From an uncultured Oxalobacteraceae bacterium (lineage in GTDB: Bacteria > Pseudomonadota > Gammaproteobacteria > Burkholderiales > Burkholderiaceae_D): DNA of 64,000 nucleotides. The notes beneath the pieces were generated by a model, which searched no databases, was not told the origin of the DNA, and saw nothing but the letters and a program-made list of their open reading frames with translations. Numbering within the stretch: the stretch's first letter is position 1; every line of letters begins with the position of its first letter. The position numbers were made by a program, and so were the translations under genes. The DNA lies in the NCBI GenBank assembly GCA_903862415.1, contig CAIOYD010000063.1, positions 1 to 64,000 on the forward strand, in the 5' to 3' direction. This document shows positions 51,098 to 60,420 of this stretch, one piece after another.

Positions 51098-53767
51098 TCA
51101 GACAGGTTTTAATCCATTGCGCAGAAACAGTTCAAAGTCCCCGATGGGTAAGGGCTTGCTGAAATAATAGCCCTGATAAAACCGACAGCCAGCGTGCAGT
51201 AAAAAATCATGCTGCGCGCTGGCTTCCACCCCTTCAGCAATAACTTCCAGACCCAGACTGTGACCCAGAGCAATAACCGTTTTGGCAATCGCAGCATCAT
51301 TCATATCGGTGAGTACATCGCGGATAAAGGATTGATCAATTTTGAGTTGATCCAATGGCAGACGTTTCAGATACGACAACGACGAATAGCCGGTGCCAAA
51401 ATCATCAAGTGAAAAACTCACACCACGGTTTTTCAGCGTCGACATTTTTACGATTACATCCTCGGCATTTTTTAACAACAAGCCTTCTGTCAACTCAAGT
51501 TTAAGTAAGTTTGCCCTGGCGCCACTGTGCTTCAAAATATCAAGCACCTCATCGACAAAATTACGCAAACTGAACTGCAGTGCACTGACATTAACTGCCA
51601 TCGTCAGATGAGCGGTATCCGGTTGTCTGGCCCATACAGCGAGCTGCTGGCAGGCTTCTTCAAGCACCCACTGTCCAATTGGCAAAATCAGGCCACAGTT
51701 TTCCGCTACCGGAATAAAATACCCTGGCGATACAAGTCCCTGCTGCGGATGATTCCAGCGTATCAGTGCCTCCACTCCGACCACCTTGTTATCAGCATCT
51801 ACCTGCGGCTGATAGTGCAATTCAAACTGCTTCTGGGCAATCGCGCTGCGTAAATCATTTTCCACCTGAAATTGGGCTTCCACGGTGCGCTGCATGACCG
51901 GATCAAAAAATTTAATCGTGTTTCTACCTGCTGTTTTAGCTTCATACATAGCGGTGTCAGCACGCTTAATCAATTCATCGGCAGTCTGGTCGTTTTCAGA
52001 AAAAAGAATTGCGCCAATACTAGGCGTATTATGATGCTCATTACCAGCTAACTGATACGGCCGATTGAGCGCCTGGAGAATTTTTTTACCAACAGTTTCA
52101 ACTTGATGCCCCGCTTCAGAAGCGATGAAACTCAAGCCTTCGAGCATGACGATAAATTCATCCCCTCCCAATCGGGCCACCGTATCGCCCATACGCACAT
52201 TGGCAACCAGACGGGCAGCAACTTCCTGCAACAACATATCACCGACATGATGACCACGGATATCATTGACCGATTTAAAATTATCCAGATCAAGCAACAA
52301 CAGTGCTCCATGCTGTTGCTTGCGCGCACCGGTTGCGAGCGCGTGCGTCAGACGATCATACAATAAGCGCCGGTTAGGCAAACCGGTGAGCATATCAAAA
52401 TAGGCCAAATGTTCAATTTCCAGCTCGGCCAGTTTGCGTTCGGTGATGTCTTGCATGGTCCCTATGAGCGCATTCGGCTTGCCGTGCAAATCAACATGAA
52501 ATTTACCCTTGATATGCAACCATCTGGCCATACCATCAACCGGACGACTGATCTGAAATTCCTGATCCACCGGCGTATTTTGTTTGACGGCCATTTCAAG
52601 ATAACCACGCAAATCGATATCTTGAGGCAATTTGATCAATCTGAGTAAATCATCGAGCAACTTCAGCTGCCCGGAATTCACCCCCAAAATACGCTCCAGA
52701 CCAGATGAAATACTGAGTCGGTACGATTTCAAATCAATCGTATAGTTACCAAAATGCGCCAAATCATGTGCCTCATTGAGCGCACTCAAATCGCGCTCCT
52801 GTACCTGCCACGAGTGCCCGATCAGATAGGTAATGACGGCAATAATCAGAATAATCGTCAGCAACACCGATCCTGCAGTCCAAAGCTGTTTATGCCATTC
52901 TTCGAGAATGGCATTGCCGGTAGTGCCAACATTGACGAGAAAGCCGTATTTCTGACTACGGTTATATGAAAAGGTATGACTAAGATTGTCCAGTTTAGTG
53001 CTGTCACTGACGTAGGTTCCCCCCATTGGATTGCGTTTGAGCGATTCGGTAAAGGGAACAGAAACAATGTTATCGCCGATTTTGATGGGAAAAGTAGAAC
53101 TGGATTCAATCCGACCGGCAATCGAGGCAAGATCAGCATGCCTCAGACCGATCACTTCTCCTTTGCTGAGTTTAATTTCCGACAAAATTTTGGTAATTTG
53201 ATCGATATAAATGGATGCATAAACCACCCCGGCAAAAGAACCATCCGGTTTATTTAACCGGCGCGAAAATGGCCAGACCCATTTTTTACTAATCCGGCTG
53301 ACAATCGGTTTGCCAACAAACAATCCCAAGTCAGGATTATCACGCTGTTTAATAAAAAAATCCCGGTCAGAGATATTCGAATAAGGCGCGGCAATCCCCT
53401 GTCCATAGAAAATATCTCCCTGTTCATTCGTGGCTCTCACATAGGGTAAGGCTGCCAGATGTTTTTGCTGTCTGGCCAGATAACCAGAAAACTTGCCGGC
53501 ATTAATTCTGCCACTAAGCATTTCCTCATTAAATTCATCCTGAGAATCAAACAGCGCAATATCGATGGTTTCTATCATGCCGTCAAACATGAATGTCATG
53601 GACTTGGCCAGATTGGATGATGAGGTATTCACGGTGATTTCGGCGTCCGTGCGCATCTGTAGCAATTCCACCACCGCGATTGCGCTCACAATCAAAATCA
53701 GCAAGACAGCACCACTGACAAGAACAATCAGATTGCGGCGAAAGCGAGAATAGAACAGTTTAGTCAT
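51098..53767 (-). CDS. dCache-PAS-GGDEF-EAL cyclic-di-GMP signalling protein
   Basis: 889 residues. Helix at 10-32, a periplasmic double-Cache-like sensor (about 40-285), second helix at 295-317, PAS domain (about 330-440), GGDEF domain with intact R-L-G-G-D-E-F (about 530), and EAL domain with E-A-L-I-R-W (about 665), D-D-F-G-T-G-Y-S-S and E-G-V-E. Both catalytic motifs are complete, so it could make or break c-di-GMP, with the periplasmic ligand deciding. It lies 15 bases after the CHASE kinase gene and is probably co-transcribed. Note the N-D-I-R-G-H inhibitor-site-like region; no canonical RxxD directly before GGDEF was verified. Confidence 0.93.
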   Translation of the reverse strand: MTKLFYSRFRRNLIVLVSGAVLLILIVSAIAVVELLQMRTDAEITVNTSSSNLAKSMTFMFDGMIETIDIALFDSQDEFNEEMLSGRINAGKFSGYLARQQKHLAALPYVRATNEQGDIFYGQGIAAPYSNISDRDFFIKQRDNPDLGLFVGKPIVSRISKKWVWPFSRRLNKPDGSFAGVVYASIYIDQITKILSEIKLSKGEVIGLRHADLASIAGRIESSSTFPIKIGDNIVSVPFTESLKRNPMGGTYVSDSTKLDNLSHTFSYNRSQKYGFLVNVGTTGNAILEEWHKQLWTAGSVLLTIILIIAVITYLIGHSWQVQERDLSALNEAHDLAHFGNYTIDLKSYRLSISSGLERILGVNSGQLKLLDDLLRLIKLPQDIDLRGYLEMAVKQNTPVDQEFQISRPVDGMARWLHIKGKFHVDLHGKPNALIGTMQDITERKLAELEIEHLAYFDMLTGLPNRRLLYDRLTHALATGARKQQHGALLLLDLDNFKSVNDIRGHHVGDMLLQEVAARLVANVRMGDTVARLGGDEFIVMLEGLSFIASEAGHQVETVGKKILQALNRPYQLAGNEHHNTPSIGAILFSENDQTADELIKRADTAMYEAKTAGRNTIKFFDPVMQRTVEAQFQVENDLRSAIAQKQFELHYQPQVDADNKVVGVEALIRWNHPQQGLVSPGYFIPVAENCGLILPIGQWVLEEACQQLAVWARQPDTAHLTMAVNVSALQFSLRNFVDEVLDILKHSGARANLLKLELTEGLLLKNAEDVIVKMSTLKNRGVSFSLDDFGTGYSSLSYLKRLPLDQLKIDQSFIRDVLTDMNDAAIAKTVIALGHSLGLEVIAEGVEASAQHDFLLHAGCRFYQGYYFSKPLPIGDFELFLRNGLKPV

Positions 53768-53782
53768 GGTATCGTGTAAGAA

Positions 53783-55720
53783 TCAGAAAGCCGTTTGCTG
53801 TACAGGCAGATAAATACGGAAACAGGTTCCAAGACCAAGCTCGCTGCTCACTTCAATGCGCCCATGGTGTTTTTGAATAATGCTGTACGATAAAGACAGG
53901 CCCAATCCGGTGCCCTGACCCACCGCTTTGGTGGTAAAAAATGGCAGGAAAATTTTACTCATATTTTCTTTGGAAATTCCGCTACCGGTATCTGCAATTT
54001 CGATCACCACACCAGACTCTGTGGTGCCGGTACTGACTGTCACCTGCCCTTGCTCACTGATGGAATGAGCCGCATTGACCAGCAGATTCAGAAACACCTG
54101 ATTGAGTTGTGAAGGCATGCATTCAATCTGGGGGATTTTTCCATAATTGCGCACGACTCTCACTTTGTATTTCAGTTCGCTGGCCACCACATTCAGCGTG
54201 CTCTCAAGCCCGGCTTCCACATCAGCCCAACTCCAACCATCCGACCCCGGGTGAGAAAAATCCTTGAGTGCCTTGACGATATTGGTTACCCGCAAAATTC
54301 CATCTTCACATTCCACCAACAGACTCGGAACATCGTTCACCAGATAATCCATATCCATATCGGTGCGAGCACTCTCCAACACTTTTCTGTGGGGCTCAGA
54401 TAATTCTGTTTCGTACTGTTTATACTGTGTGACAAGCGCGAGCAAATGTACGAAATAGTGTTTCAGCACACCCAGATTGGTTTTAACAAAGCCAATCGGG
54501 TTATTGATTTCATGGGCCACTCCAGCGGCAAGTTGTCCGATCGAGGCCATTTTCTCTGACTGCAGCATTTGATTTTGCGCGTTATTGAGTTTAGCGATCA
54601 AAATAGATTGTTCTGCAAGGATATGTTCTGATGAAATCCGAAATTGTTCTGCATCCTGCCGACGCCGCAACTGATGCCAGAACGCACAGGCCAGCGCCAA
54701 CGTAATCAGCAAACCTGAGAGCAGGATGATGAGTGGCAAAAAACTGTCTTTCTCTGATATATAAGCCGCTGTCGGCACCAGATCAACCCGCCAGCGACGC
54801 CCGGCAATCGTGATTTCATGCGAGCGACTCCATTTACTTTGGATTCGTGCTGTTGTCACACGATCGTTATTATAAATTTCATCATCACCACCATCGGTCA
54901 CATCATGCACACTGATAGCAAAATTACGCATCACACTCACCCGGCCGAGTGCTGCATCGAGCAAATCACCGGTCCGGTAAACACCAAGAGCAAAGCCGCG
55001 TATCCGTTCACGGCGCTCATGCATATCAACCGGCGCCTGCTCACCCCGGTACACCGGCGCAAAAATCAAAAAGCCATGCTGCCGGGCGCGTTCCTGAATC
55101 AACACTATCGGTGCCGTAGCCACCATTTCGCCACTGTCACGCGCACGACTCAATGCTGACAGCCGCTGCGAATTGGAACCCAAATCAAATCCCAACGCCT
55201 TCTCATTTCCCTTCCAGGGTTCTACATAAGCCACCGGATAATAAACATCTCGTCTGGCAGCGGGTGTCGCAGCGCCAGCCGGGGTTTTTTCAATTAACTG
55301 GAAATTGGCATAGCCCTCGGTGGCTACCCCGTTCTCAAACTTGGCCCGATTCTTATCCTCCAACACCGGTATCCACTCCAACGCCTGCAAACTATTTTTA
55401 CTGTAAAACGCCATCAACCGGTTTGAAAACACACGAAATTCACTTCGCTCCACCCGATCAGAAGCATCAAACAAGCCCACCAGCGAAACGCAATAAAACA
55501 GATTAGCCTGAATGCTACGTTCAATCGAGGTAACCCCTTCGACCACATCAAATTCGATATTGAGCCTGACCTCGGCCTCTTCGAGCCTGTGCTGGGAAGC
55601 ATAATAAACCCACATACTAATGCCAGTCCCAAGAACAAGCACCAGCAAGGGTAGCTGCCAGTAACGGTTTAGTTTGTTCAGAATCGCTGGCATGAATACT
55701 TTCCCGGATGAAAATCGCAT
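53783..55720 (-). CDS. CHASE-domain sensor histidine kinase
   Basis: 645 residues. Helix near 20-38, extracellular CHASE domain (about 60-280, with E-W-I-P-V near 120 and a P-V-Y-R-G segment), second helix (about 328-350), coiled linker, then HisKA with phosphoacceptor H in V-A-H-E-I-N-N-P-I-G-F (about 405) and HATPase with N-L-L-V-N-A-A-H-S-I, D-T-G-S-G-I-S and G-Q-G-T-G-L-G-L-S-L. No receiver domain. The start could also be nine codons later (Met10). Its partner regulator is not adjacent; the next gene is the GGDEF/EAL protein, so both may sense related periplasmic cues. Confidence 0.92.
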   Translation of the reverse strand: MRFSSGKVFMPAILNKLNRYWQLPLLVLVLGTGISMWVYYASQHRLEEAEVRLNIEFDVVEGVTSIERSIQANLFYCVSLVGLFDASDRVERSEFRVFSNRLMAFYSKNSLQALEWIPVLEDKNRAKFENGVATEGYANFQLIEKTPAGAATPAARRDVYYPVAYVEPWKGNEKALGFDLGSNSQRLSALSRARDSGEMVATAPIVLIQERARQHGFLIFAPVYRGEQAPVDMHERRERIRGFALGVYRTGDLLDAALGRVSVMRNFAISVHDVTDGGDDEIYNNDRVTTARIQSKWSRSHEITIAGRRWRVDLVPTAAYISEKDSFLPLIILLSGLLITLALACAFWHQLRRRQDAEQFRISSEHILAEQSILIAKLNNAQNQMLQSEKMASIGQLAAGVAHEINNPIGFVKTNLGVLKHYFVHLLALVTQYKQYETELSEPHRKVLESARTDMDMDYLVNDVPSLLVECEDGILRVTNIVKALKDFSHPGSDGWSWADVEAGLESTLNVVASELKYKVRVVRNYGKIPQIECMPSQLNQVFLNLLVNAAHSISEQGQVTVSTGTTESGVVIEIADTGSGISKENMSKIFLPFFTTKAVGQGTGLGLSLSYSIIQKHHGRIEVSSELGLGTCFRIYLPVQQTAF

Positions 55721-56139
55721 CCATTTCCACTAACACTAATGTCGTGTTTTTTCTATTTATCTTTTAACACCAACATGACTGACGTGATTTGAATTGAATC
55801 ATTGTCGATCAACTAAGACGCCTGATTGCTACAGCTTAGAACAATTTCGGGAAAATTCATCCCCGAAATGCATCTAGGCAATTAAAAGTAAAAAAATGAT
55901 ACCCCGAAAATTAAAAACCGCTCACCAAGCTGCAATTACTGCATGAAATGCAGGTTCAATTAACACCGCGGGTGAATAAAATCAGGCGATTTTTATATTA
56001 CGTTAAATTTTTTTTGAAAATAATTGTAAATATTCAGAAAATTTAATATGCTCCAAATGCTGTTTTTTAAAATTGCCAACCGCCAACATAAACGCCGTGA
56101 CAATTTCCACCTTTCATTATAAAAATACAAGGAAAAAGG
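55721..56139. other. AT-rich divergent intergenic region with a stem-loop
   Basis: About 420 bases between the divergent kinase gene and lipoprotein operon. It holds an inverted repeat ATTTCGGG / CCCGAAAT (55844-55851 and 55862-55869, 10-base loop) and a second CCCCGAAA at 55902-55909. The last 150 bases are strongly AT-rich, likely the lipoprotein operon promoter. No ORF of note. Confidence 0.45.
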
Positions 56140-57663
56140 ATGAACATCCAACGCTGTACTAAATTACTATTGGTCATATTTTTTCCTGTAACGTTACTTT
56201 CTGCCTGCGCCGGCTATCAAACGCAAACAAAAGCAACCATGGGTGCCATGCAAGCCGGCAGTGTTGATTTCGCCATCGCCGATCTGGAAAAAAATAACAG
56301 TTCCGAAAACAAGGATATTCTTTACTATCTGGAAAAAGGCGAACTGTTGCGCATGAAAGGCAGTTATGAACTCTCCCGTGACCAGTGGCTCGTTGCCGAT
56401 GCCCGTGTGCGTGAATGGGAAGATCAGGCCAAAACCAATCCGGCCAAGTTATTAGGCAATATTGGCTCCGTGCTGGTTAACGACACTACCCGCACCTACG
56501 AAGGCCGCGACTTTGAAAAAGTATTCGTCAACGTCAATCTGGCGCTTGATCACATCGCCATCGGCACTTGGGATGATGCCCGGGTCGAAATAAAAAAAAT
56601 GCATGAACGCGAAGCCATCATTGCTGATTTTCGCAGTAAAGAACTTGAATCAGCCAAATCGACCGCCTCCAGCAAAGGACTCAAAGTCACTCAGTTTAAA
56701 GAATTGAATGGCTATCCGGTTGAAACCCTGACGGATCCGGCCGTAATCAGGCTTAAAAATTCCTATGAATCCGCCTTTGCCAACTATCTGGCCGGTTTTG
56801 TCTATGAAGCGCTGGGCGAAGTTTCCTTAGCCGCTCCCGGTTATCGCAAAGCAGCCGAAATGGTGCCCAACAACCCCATCGTTGATGATGGCTTAAGCGG
56901 TCTGGAAGCCCGGGTTAAAACCAGAACCCCAAAAATGGTGGATACCTTGTTTGTCATTGAATCCGGCAGCGCCCCGTCGATTGTCACCCAGGTGTTGCCA
57001 ATTATTTTACCCATCCCGGGTCAATATGGCATGACATTAGTCGCCACCCCGATCTCCTGGCCCGTGATCAGAGCAGCGGACAGCTCAATGGTTCCTGGCA
57101 ACGTGAATGTCAATAATAAAATCGTACCTCTGGCTCTGCTCACCAGCGTCGATGTCATGGCGCGCCGGGCCCTGGCAGATGAAATGCCGGGCATTATCGT
57201 ACGTTCTTCTGTTCGGGCCATTACGAAAGGCGTAGCGCAAAAAGCGGTTGATAAAACGACTGCCAATTTAGGCATGGCAGGTTTATTTGTCAGCCTCGCC
57301 ACCAAAGTTGTGAGCATATCGAGTGAAGTTGCCGATGAACGCGGTTGGCGTACCCTGCCTGGATTTTATTCTGTCGGGCGGGTAAAATTGCCTGAAGGAA
57401 CCAATACCGTTACAATTCAAACTCCGGCTGGAGTTAAAACTCTGGATTTTCAGGTTTCAGGCAAATACGCTGTCATTTCTTTACGCACCACGGGATCAAG
57501 TTTGTATCTGGCGCAGTCACCATTTATTAACTCACCTGATGTTGCTATAGCTGAGCCTGAACCAGTCATCAAACCGGTCGTAGCGCCAGTCAAACCCAAG
57601 AAAGTTGTGGCAGCTAACAAACCTAAACAAAAACCGGCTGACGCTGTAAATACGCAACAATAA
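56140..57663 (+). CDS. COG3014-family outer-membrane lipoprotein with helical repeats
   Basis: 507 residues. Signal peptide and lipobox L-L-S-A-C (Cys23). N-terminal half resembles TPR-type helical repeats (I-L-Y-Y-L-E-K-G-E-L-L, Y-L-A-G-F-V-Y-E-A-L-G-E). The second half is a beta-rich domain with P-I-P-G-Q-Y, and the end is a Pro/Lys/Val-rich tail (V-K-P-K-K-V-V-A-A-N-K-P-K-Q-K-P). First gene of a four-gene operon with YcfL-, LpoB- and CsgG-like proteins. Function is not established in general; the context points to peptidoglycan-synthase control or envelope assembly. AAGGAAAAAGG lies just before the ATG. Confidence 0.85.
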   Translation: MNIQRCTKLLLVIFFPVTLLSACAGYQTQTKATMGAMQAGSVDFAIADLEKNNSSENKDILYYLEKGELLRMKGSYELSRDQWLVADARVREWEDQAKTNPAKLLGNIGSVLVNDTTRTYEGRDFEKVFVNVNLALDHIAIGTWDDARVEIKKMHEREAIIADFRSKELESAKSTASSKGLKVTQFKELNGYPVETLTDPAVIRLKNSYESAFANYLAGFVYEALGEVSLAAPGYRKAAEMVPNNPIVDDGLSGLEARVKTRTPKMVDTLFVIESGSAPSIVTQVLPIILPIPGQYGMTLVATPISWPVIRAADSSMVPGNVNVNNKIVPLALLTSVDVMARRALADEMPGIIVRSSVRAITKGVAQKAVDKTTANLGMAGLFVSLATKVVSISSEVADERGWRTLPGFYSVGRVKLPEGTNTVTIQTPAGVKTLDFQVSGKYAVISLRTTGSSLYLAQSPFINSPDVAIAEPEPVIKPVVAPVKPKKVVAANKPKQKPADAVNTQQ

Positions 57664-57693
57664 TTAATTTTGACTATTTCAAGGAGCATACTT

Positions 57694-58080
57694 ATGAACT
57701 TAAAATATGTATTAATCGCTATCACGGCCTTTGCCATCCAATTACCGGCATCGGCACAAACGATCAATTCAAAAATTGAAATTCAGGGCACTTCCCGCTA
57801 TGTAGACATTACCGGTCTGTCTGCCAAAGAACAAAACGGACTTATTTCCCTCTACGTTGAATTTTCCAATTCCGATCGCGAAGACCAGGAAGCTTATTAT
57901 CGCGTCCACTGGCTCGATGAAAATGGCTTCCCTGTCTGGCAAAATGAAGCCTGGAAACCCGTCATGGTGCATGGCCACATAAAAGAAAAGGTGATCATCG
58001 TCTCTCCGACAGCGAAAGCCAGAGATTTTAAAATTCAATTCAGTGCGCAGGCCAATAGAGCAACTGATAACGATCAATAA
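57694..58080 (+). CDS. ycfL: YcfL-like periplasmic protein (DUF1425)
   Basis: 128 residues from ATG 57694, preceded by AAGGAG. Signal peptide ends P-A-S-A-Q with no lipobox, unlike E. coli YcfL, which is a lipoprotein. The core Y-V-E-F-S-N-S-D-R-E-D-Q-E-A-Y-Y-R-V-H-W-L-D-E-N-G and W-K-P-V-M-V-H-G fit an immunoglobulin-like DUF1425 fold. In E. coli ycfL sits next to lpoB, and the same pairing is seen here, 30 bases apart. Confidence 0.82.
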   Translation: MNLKYVLIAITAFAIQLPASAQTINSKIEIQGTSRYVDITGLSAKEQNGLISLYVEFSNSDREDQEAYYRVHWLDENGFPVWQNEAWKPVMVHGHIKEKVIIVSPTAKARDFKIQFSAQANRATDNDQ

Positions 58081-58110
58081 TTTTCTTTAAAAATAACTGG
58101 ACATATCTCT

Positions 58111-58707
58111 ATGCAAAACTCAACAATTCGCTTAGCCATCATCGCTGCTTTAGTCACTGGCCTGTATGGCTGTGCGGCAAACTCACCAACCGTTTCAGGC
58201 AACGTCCACTATGGTGATGCCAATGCGGTGGAAAAAGTATCCAATGAATTTGGCTCCACCGACCTGCAAACCATCGCCGAATCCATGGCCAGATCTCTGG
58301 GACAGACCGCTGCAGGCTACAGTCCCAAACCATTGGTCACGGTCGCTGATGTCAAAAACAAAACCAGCGAATATATCGATACCAAATCCATCACTGACTC
58401 TATCCGGGTGCAGTTATTAAAAGGTGGCACCATGCGTTTTGCAACTGATATCAGTGCCATGCAAAACCAAACGGATGAACTGGCGCGCCAAAATAATTCT
58501 GGCCTATACAAAAAATCCACGACAGCAAAAACCGGCCAGATGGAAGGTGCCAAGTACCGTATCGAAGGCAATATTACCTCGATCGTCAAACGCAATTCGA
58601 GTGTGATGGACGTGTATTATAAATTCAGTTTGATTATGACTGACATTGAATCGGGCACGATCGAATGGGCGGATGAAAAAGAAATTCGCAAAACTTCAAA
58701 ACGGTAA
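58111..58707 (+). CDS. lpoB: LpoB-like penicillin-binding protein activator lipoprotein
   Basis: 198 residues. Lipobox L-Y-G-C (Cys21). The mature domain has V-A-D-V-K-N-K-T-S-E-Y-I-D-T and Y-R-I-E-G-N-I-T-S-I-V, the LpoB fold related to TolB N-terminal/CsgG. In enterobacteria LpoB reaches through peptidoglycan from the outer membrane to activate PBP1b; the long disordered linker of E. coli LpoB is much shorter here, which is usual outside enterobacteria. Third gene of the operon. Confidence 0.87.
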   Translation: MQNSTIRLAIIAALVTGLYGCAANSPTVSGNVHYGDANAVEKVSNEFGSTDLQTIAESMARSLGQTAAGYSPKPLVTVADVKNKTSEYIDTKSITDSIRVQLLKGGTMRFATDISAMQNQTDELARQNNSGLYKKSTTAKTGQMEGAKYRIEGNITSIVKRNSSVMDVYYKFSLIMTDIESGTIEWADEKEIRKTSKR

Positions 58708-58725
58708 ACTGACGGAGCTACAGTG

Positions 58726-59541
58726 ATGAAATTAAAACTTGCCACAATAAGCAAAGGCTTGTTCTTGCTACTGGCCGTGGGAATGTCTTCTGCCTGGGCG
58801 CAAAACTTACCTAAAATTGCCGTGACCGATTTATCCTACGAAGAAAAAGTAAGCCATTATTTTTCGTTTTACCAATCGGATGAAAAGGTCAGTTCGAGTG
58901 CTTCTTCTAGAGATCATTACCACGATTCCAACGTAAGCGCCTCCGGCAACTCATCAGGACAGCAGAATTTCCAGTCCGAACGATCCGTGGTTGCCTCAAC
59001 TGGAGAAGTGACGACCATAGATCGGGGAGAATTCCGCAAATTTACCGCCGACATAAAAGGTGAATTACTGAAATCAGGCTCGTACAGCCTGATTCAGGGA
59101 AAACCCTGGACCCATCCGCAGACAGAAACCTTGTTCGATATTATTGACCGCATCAAAAAAGGCTATTATGCCGGCTCGGATTACGTCTTGTTTGGCACCA
59201 TCAATAACGTTGAATTCCGCAATGAAGCCAATCCAATTCAGGGATCCAATGCGACTAATTATTCACTCAGCCTGGAATTAGTAGGTGAATTTTCTTTGAT
59301 CAACACCAAGACATTTGAAATCAAGGCTGGATTTTCTGCCATGGGTGAAGGCAGTGATTCCCGGCTGGTGAATTTGGCAGGACAAAGAATTTCCTTAAAT
59401 CGCAGCAAAGTCATGCAGGAAGTGTCTAAATCGCTGGGCAAGGCCGTTGTGGCAGAATTGAACAGTCAATTTAACCCCGCAGAATCCGCAGCCAAGCACG
59501 TGGTAAAGAAAACCGAAAGCAGCACCATCGTTTATAAATAA
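58726..59541 (+). CDS. CsgG/LpoB-like secreted protein with Ser/His-rich insert
   Basis: 271 residues from ATG 58726, 8 bases after GGAG (a GTG just before is also possible). Signal peptide ends S-A-W-A-Q. The fold reads like CsgG/LpoB: K-I-A-V-T-D-L-S-Y near the start and G-S-D-Y-V-L-F-G-T-I near 150, then E-L-V-G-E-F-S-L-I-N-T-K-T. Residues about 50-85 form a polar insert (S-S-S-A-S-S-R-D-H-Y-H-D-S) not seen in LpoB. No lipid anchor. Last gene of the operon, 15 bases after lpoB, followed by a terminator. It may be a second activator or a pore-associated partner. Confidence 0.7.
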   Translation: MKLKLATISKGLFLLLAVGMSSAWAQNLPKIAVTDLSYEEKVSHYFSFYQSDEKVSSSASSRDHYHDSNVSASGNSSGQQNFQSERSVVASTGEVTTIDRGEFRKFTADIKGELLKSGSYSLIQGKPWTHPQTETLFDIIDRIKKGYYAGSDYVLFGTINNVEFRNEANPIQGSNATNYSLSLELVGEFSLINTKTFEIKAGFSAMGEGSDSRLVNLAGQRISLNRSKVMQEVSKSLGKAVVAELNSQFNPAESAAKHVVKKTESSTIVYK

Positions 59542-59576
59542 TTGGCACTGACATGGCAGCCTGGCTGTCATGAACT

Positions 59577-59616
59577 AAAGACTGAATTCAGCCCACACTG
59601 ACTTCAGTCTTTTTTT
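59577..59616 (+). terminator. Rho-independent terminator of the lipoprotein operon
   Basis: Stem AAAGACTGAA / TTCAGTCTTT with a 14-base loop and a run of seven T. Starts 36 bases after the last stop codon. Confidence 0.88.
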
Positions 59617-59635
59617 ATTCTAACTCTGTCACATG

Positions 59636-59659
59636 GTGGTAACATTCCATATTTACCAC
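59636..59659. promoter_or_regulatory. Inverted repeat upstream of the TetR gene
   Basis: Arms GTGGTAA and TTACCAC separated by 10 bases, between the upstream terminator and the preferred TetR start at 59675. It differs from the palindrome at 60300. It would be coding if the earlier ATG (59633) were used. Confidence 0.35.
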
Positions 59660-59674
59660 ACCAGATCGCGAGTA

Positions 59675-60280
59675 ATGCCAATTATTTCACCGCGGGCACT
59701 GCGTACGCGTCAAAAGATGTATGCGGCCACTGAATTTATTCTCAGCACTGAAGGCTATGCTGCCTGGAATGAAGAATATCTCTGCCAGCGTTGTGACTGC
59801 ACGCGAGGTGCCTTGCGCTATCAATTTCCTCTGGGCAGATATGATCTTCTCCCCTCCTTTGTCGAAACCGTGATTGCCCAGGATGCGCGAATGGTGGCAT
59901 CCATGGGTGACCTGACTCCGGTGGAACGTATGTACCTGTTTCTGCTCAGCATGCGCAACCGTCCACCATCACCGGCCACGCTGGCGATTCTGGAAATTTC
60001 CATGGCCGCGCGCGGTGACGCCAAATTACTCAGCCGGATTGAACCAATCATGGAAAGTGCCAACGCCCGTGTGCTCGGCATGGCGGCTGGCGAAACCGAT
60101 CCGGAAATGCTGGCCTTACGCTGCCTGCTGCACGGTGTGAGTATGTATAGCTTTAATAAAGATTTCACTCCAGAAGGATTAAACCAATTACTCAACTGGT
60201 TGCTCATCTTCCTGCCAGTTCCTCCAACAGTGCGCGCCCGCGCCGGGGACATGCTCAATGCCCGTCAACATGCTTCTTAA
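59675..60280 (+). CDS. TetR-family transcriptional regulator
   Basis: 201 residues from ATG 59675; an upstream ATG at 59633 would add 14 residues but lies right after a terminator and lacks a ribosome site. N-terminal helix-turn-helix (R-T-R-Q-K-M-Y-A-A-T-E-F-I-L, then C-T-R-G-A-L-R-Y-Q-F as recognition helix), followed by an all-helical ligand domain. Two cysteines (Q-R-C-D-C) lie in the DNA-binding part. The palindrome in the gap before the phosphoesterase gene is a fitting operator, suggesting control of the downstream pair and perhaps of itself. Confidence 0.85.
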   Translation: MPIISPRALRTRQKMYAATEFILSTEGYAAWNEEYLCQRCDCTRGALRYQFPLGRYDLLPSFVETVIAQDARMVASMGDLTPVERMYLFLLSMRNRPPSPATLAILEISMAARGDAKLLSRIEPIMESANARVLGMAAGETDPEMLALRCLLHGVSMYSFNKDFTPEGLNQLLNWLLIFLPVPPTVRARAGDMLNARQHAS

Positions 60281-60299
60281 CAAATAGCAAAAACCAAAA

Positions 60300-60345
60300 A
60301 GCATACAAGATTGTATGCTGTCATAAAAAAGACATATTTGTATGT
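60300..60345. promoter_or_regulatory. Palindromic operator pair before phosphoesterase gene
   Basis: Site 1 (60300-60319): arms AGCATACAA and TTGTATGCT around GA, a perfect 20-base palindrome. Site 2 (60332-60345): ACATA-TTTG-TATGT, sharing TTGTATG with site 1. The arrangement fits one or two TetR dimers covering the promoter 75-120 bases upstream of the phosphoesterase ATG. Confidence 0.6.
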
Positions 60346-60420
60346 TTCAATGGAAACTTACTGTAGCGGCGTCAAATTGCCGGATTCAGTAAAACGATTT
60401 CATTAACCAGGAATATAAAA

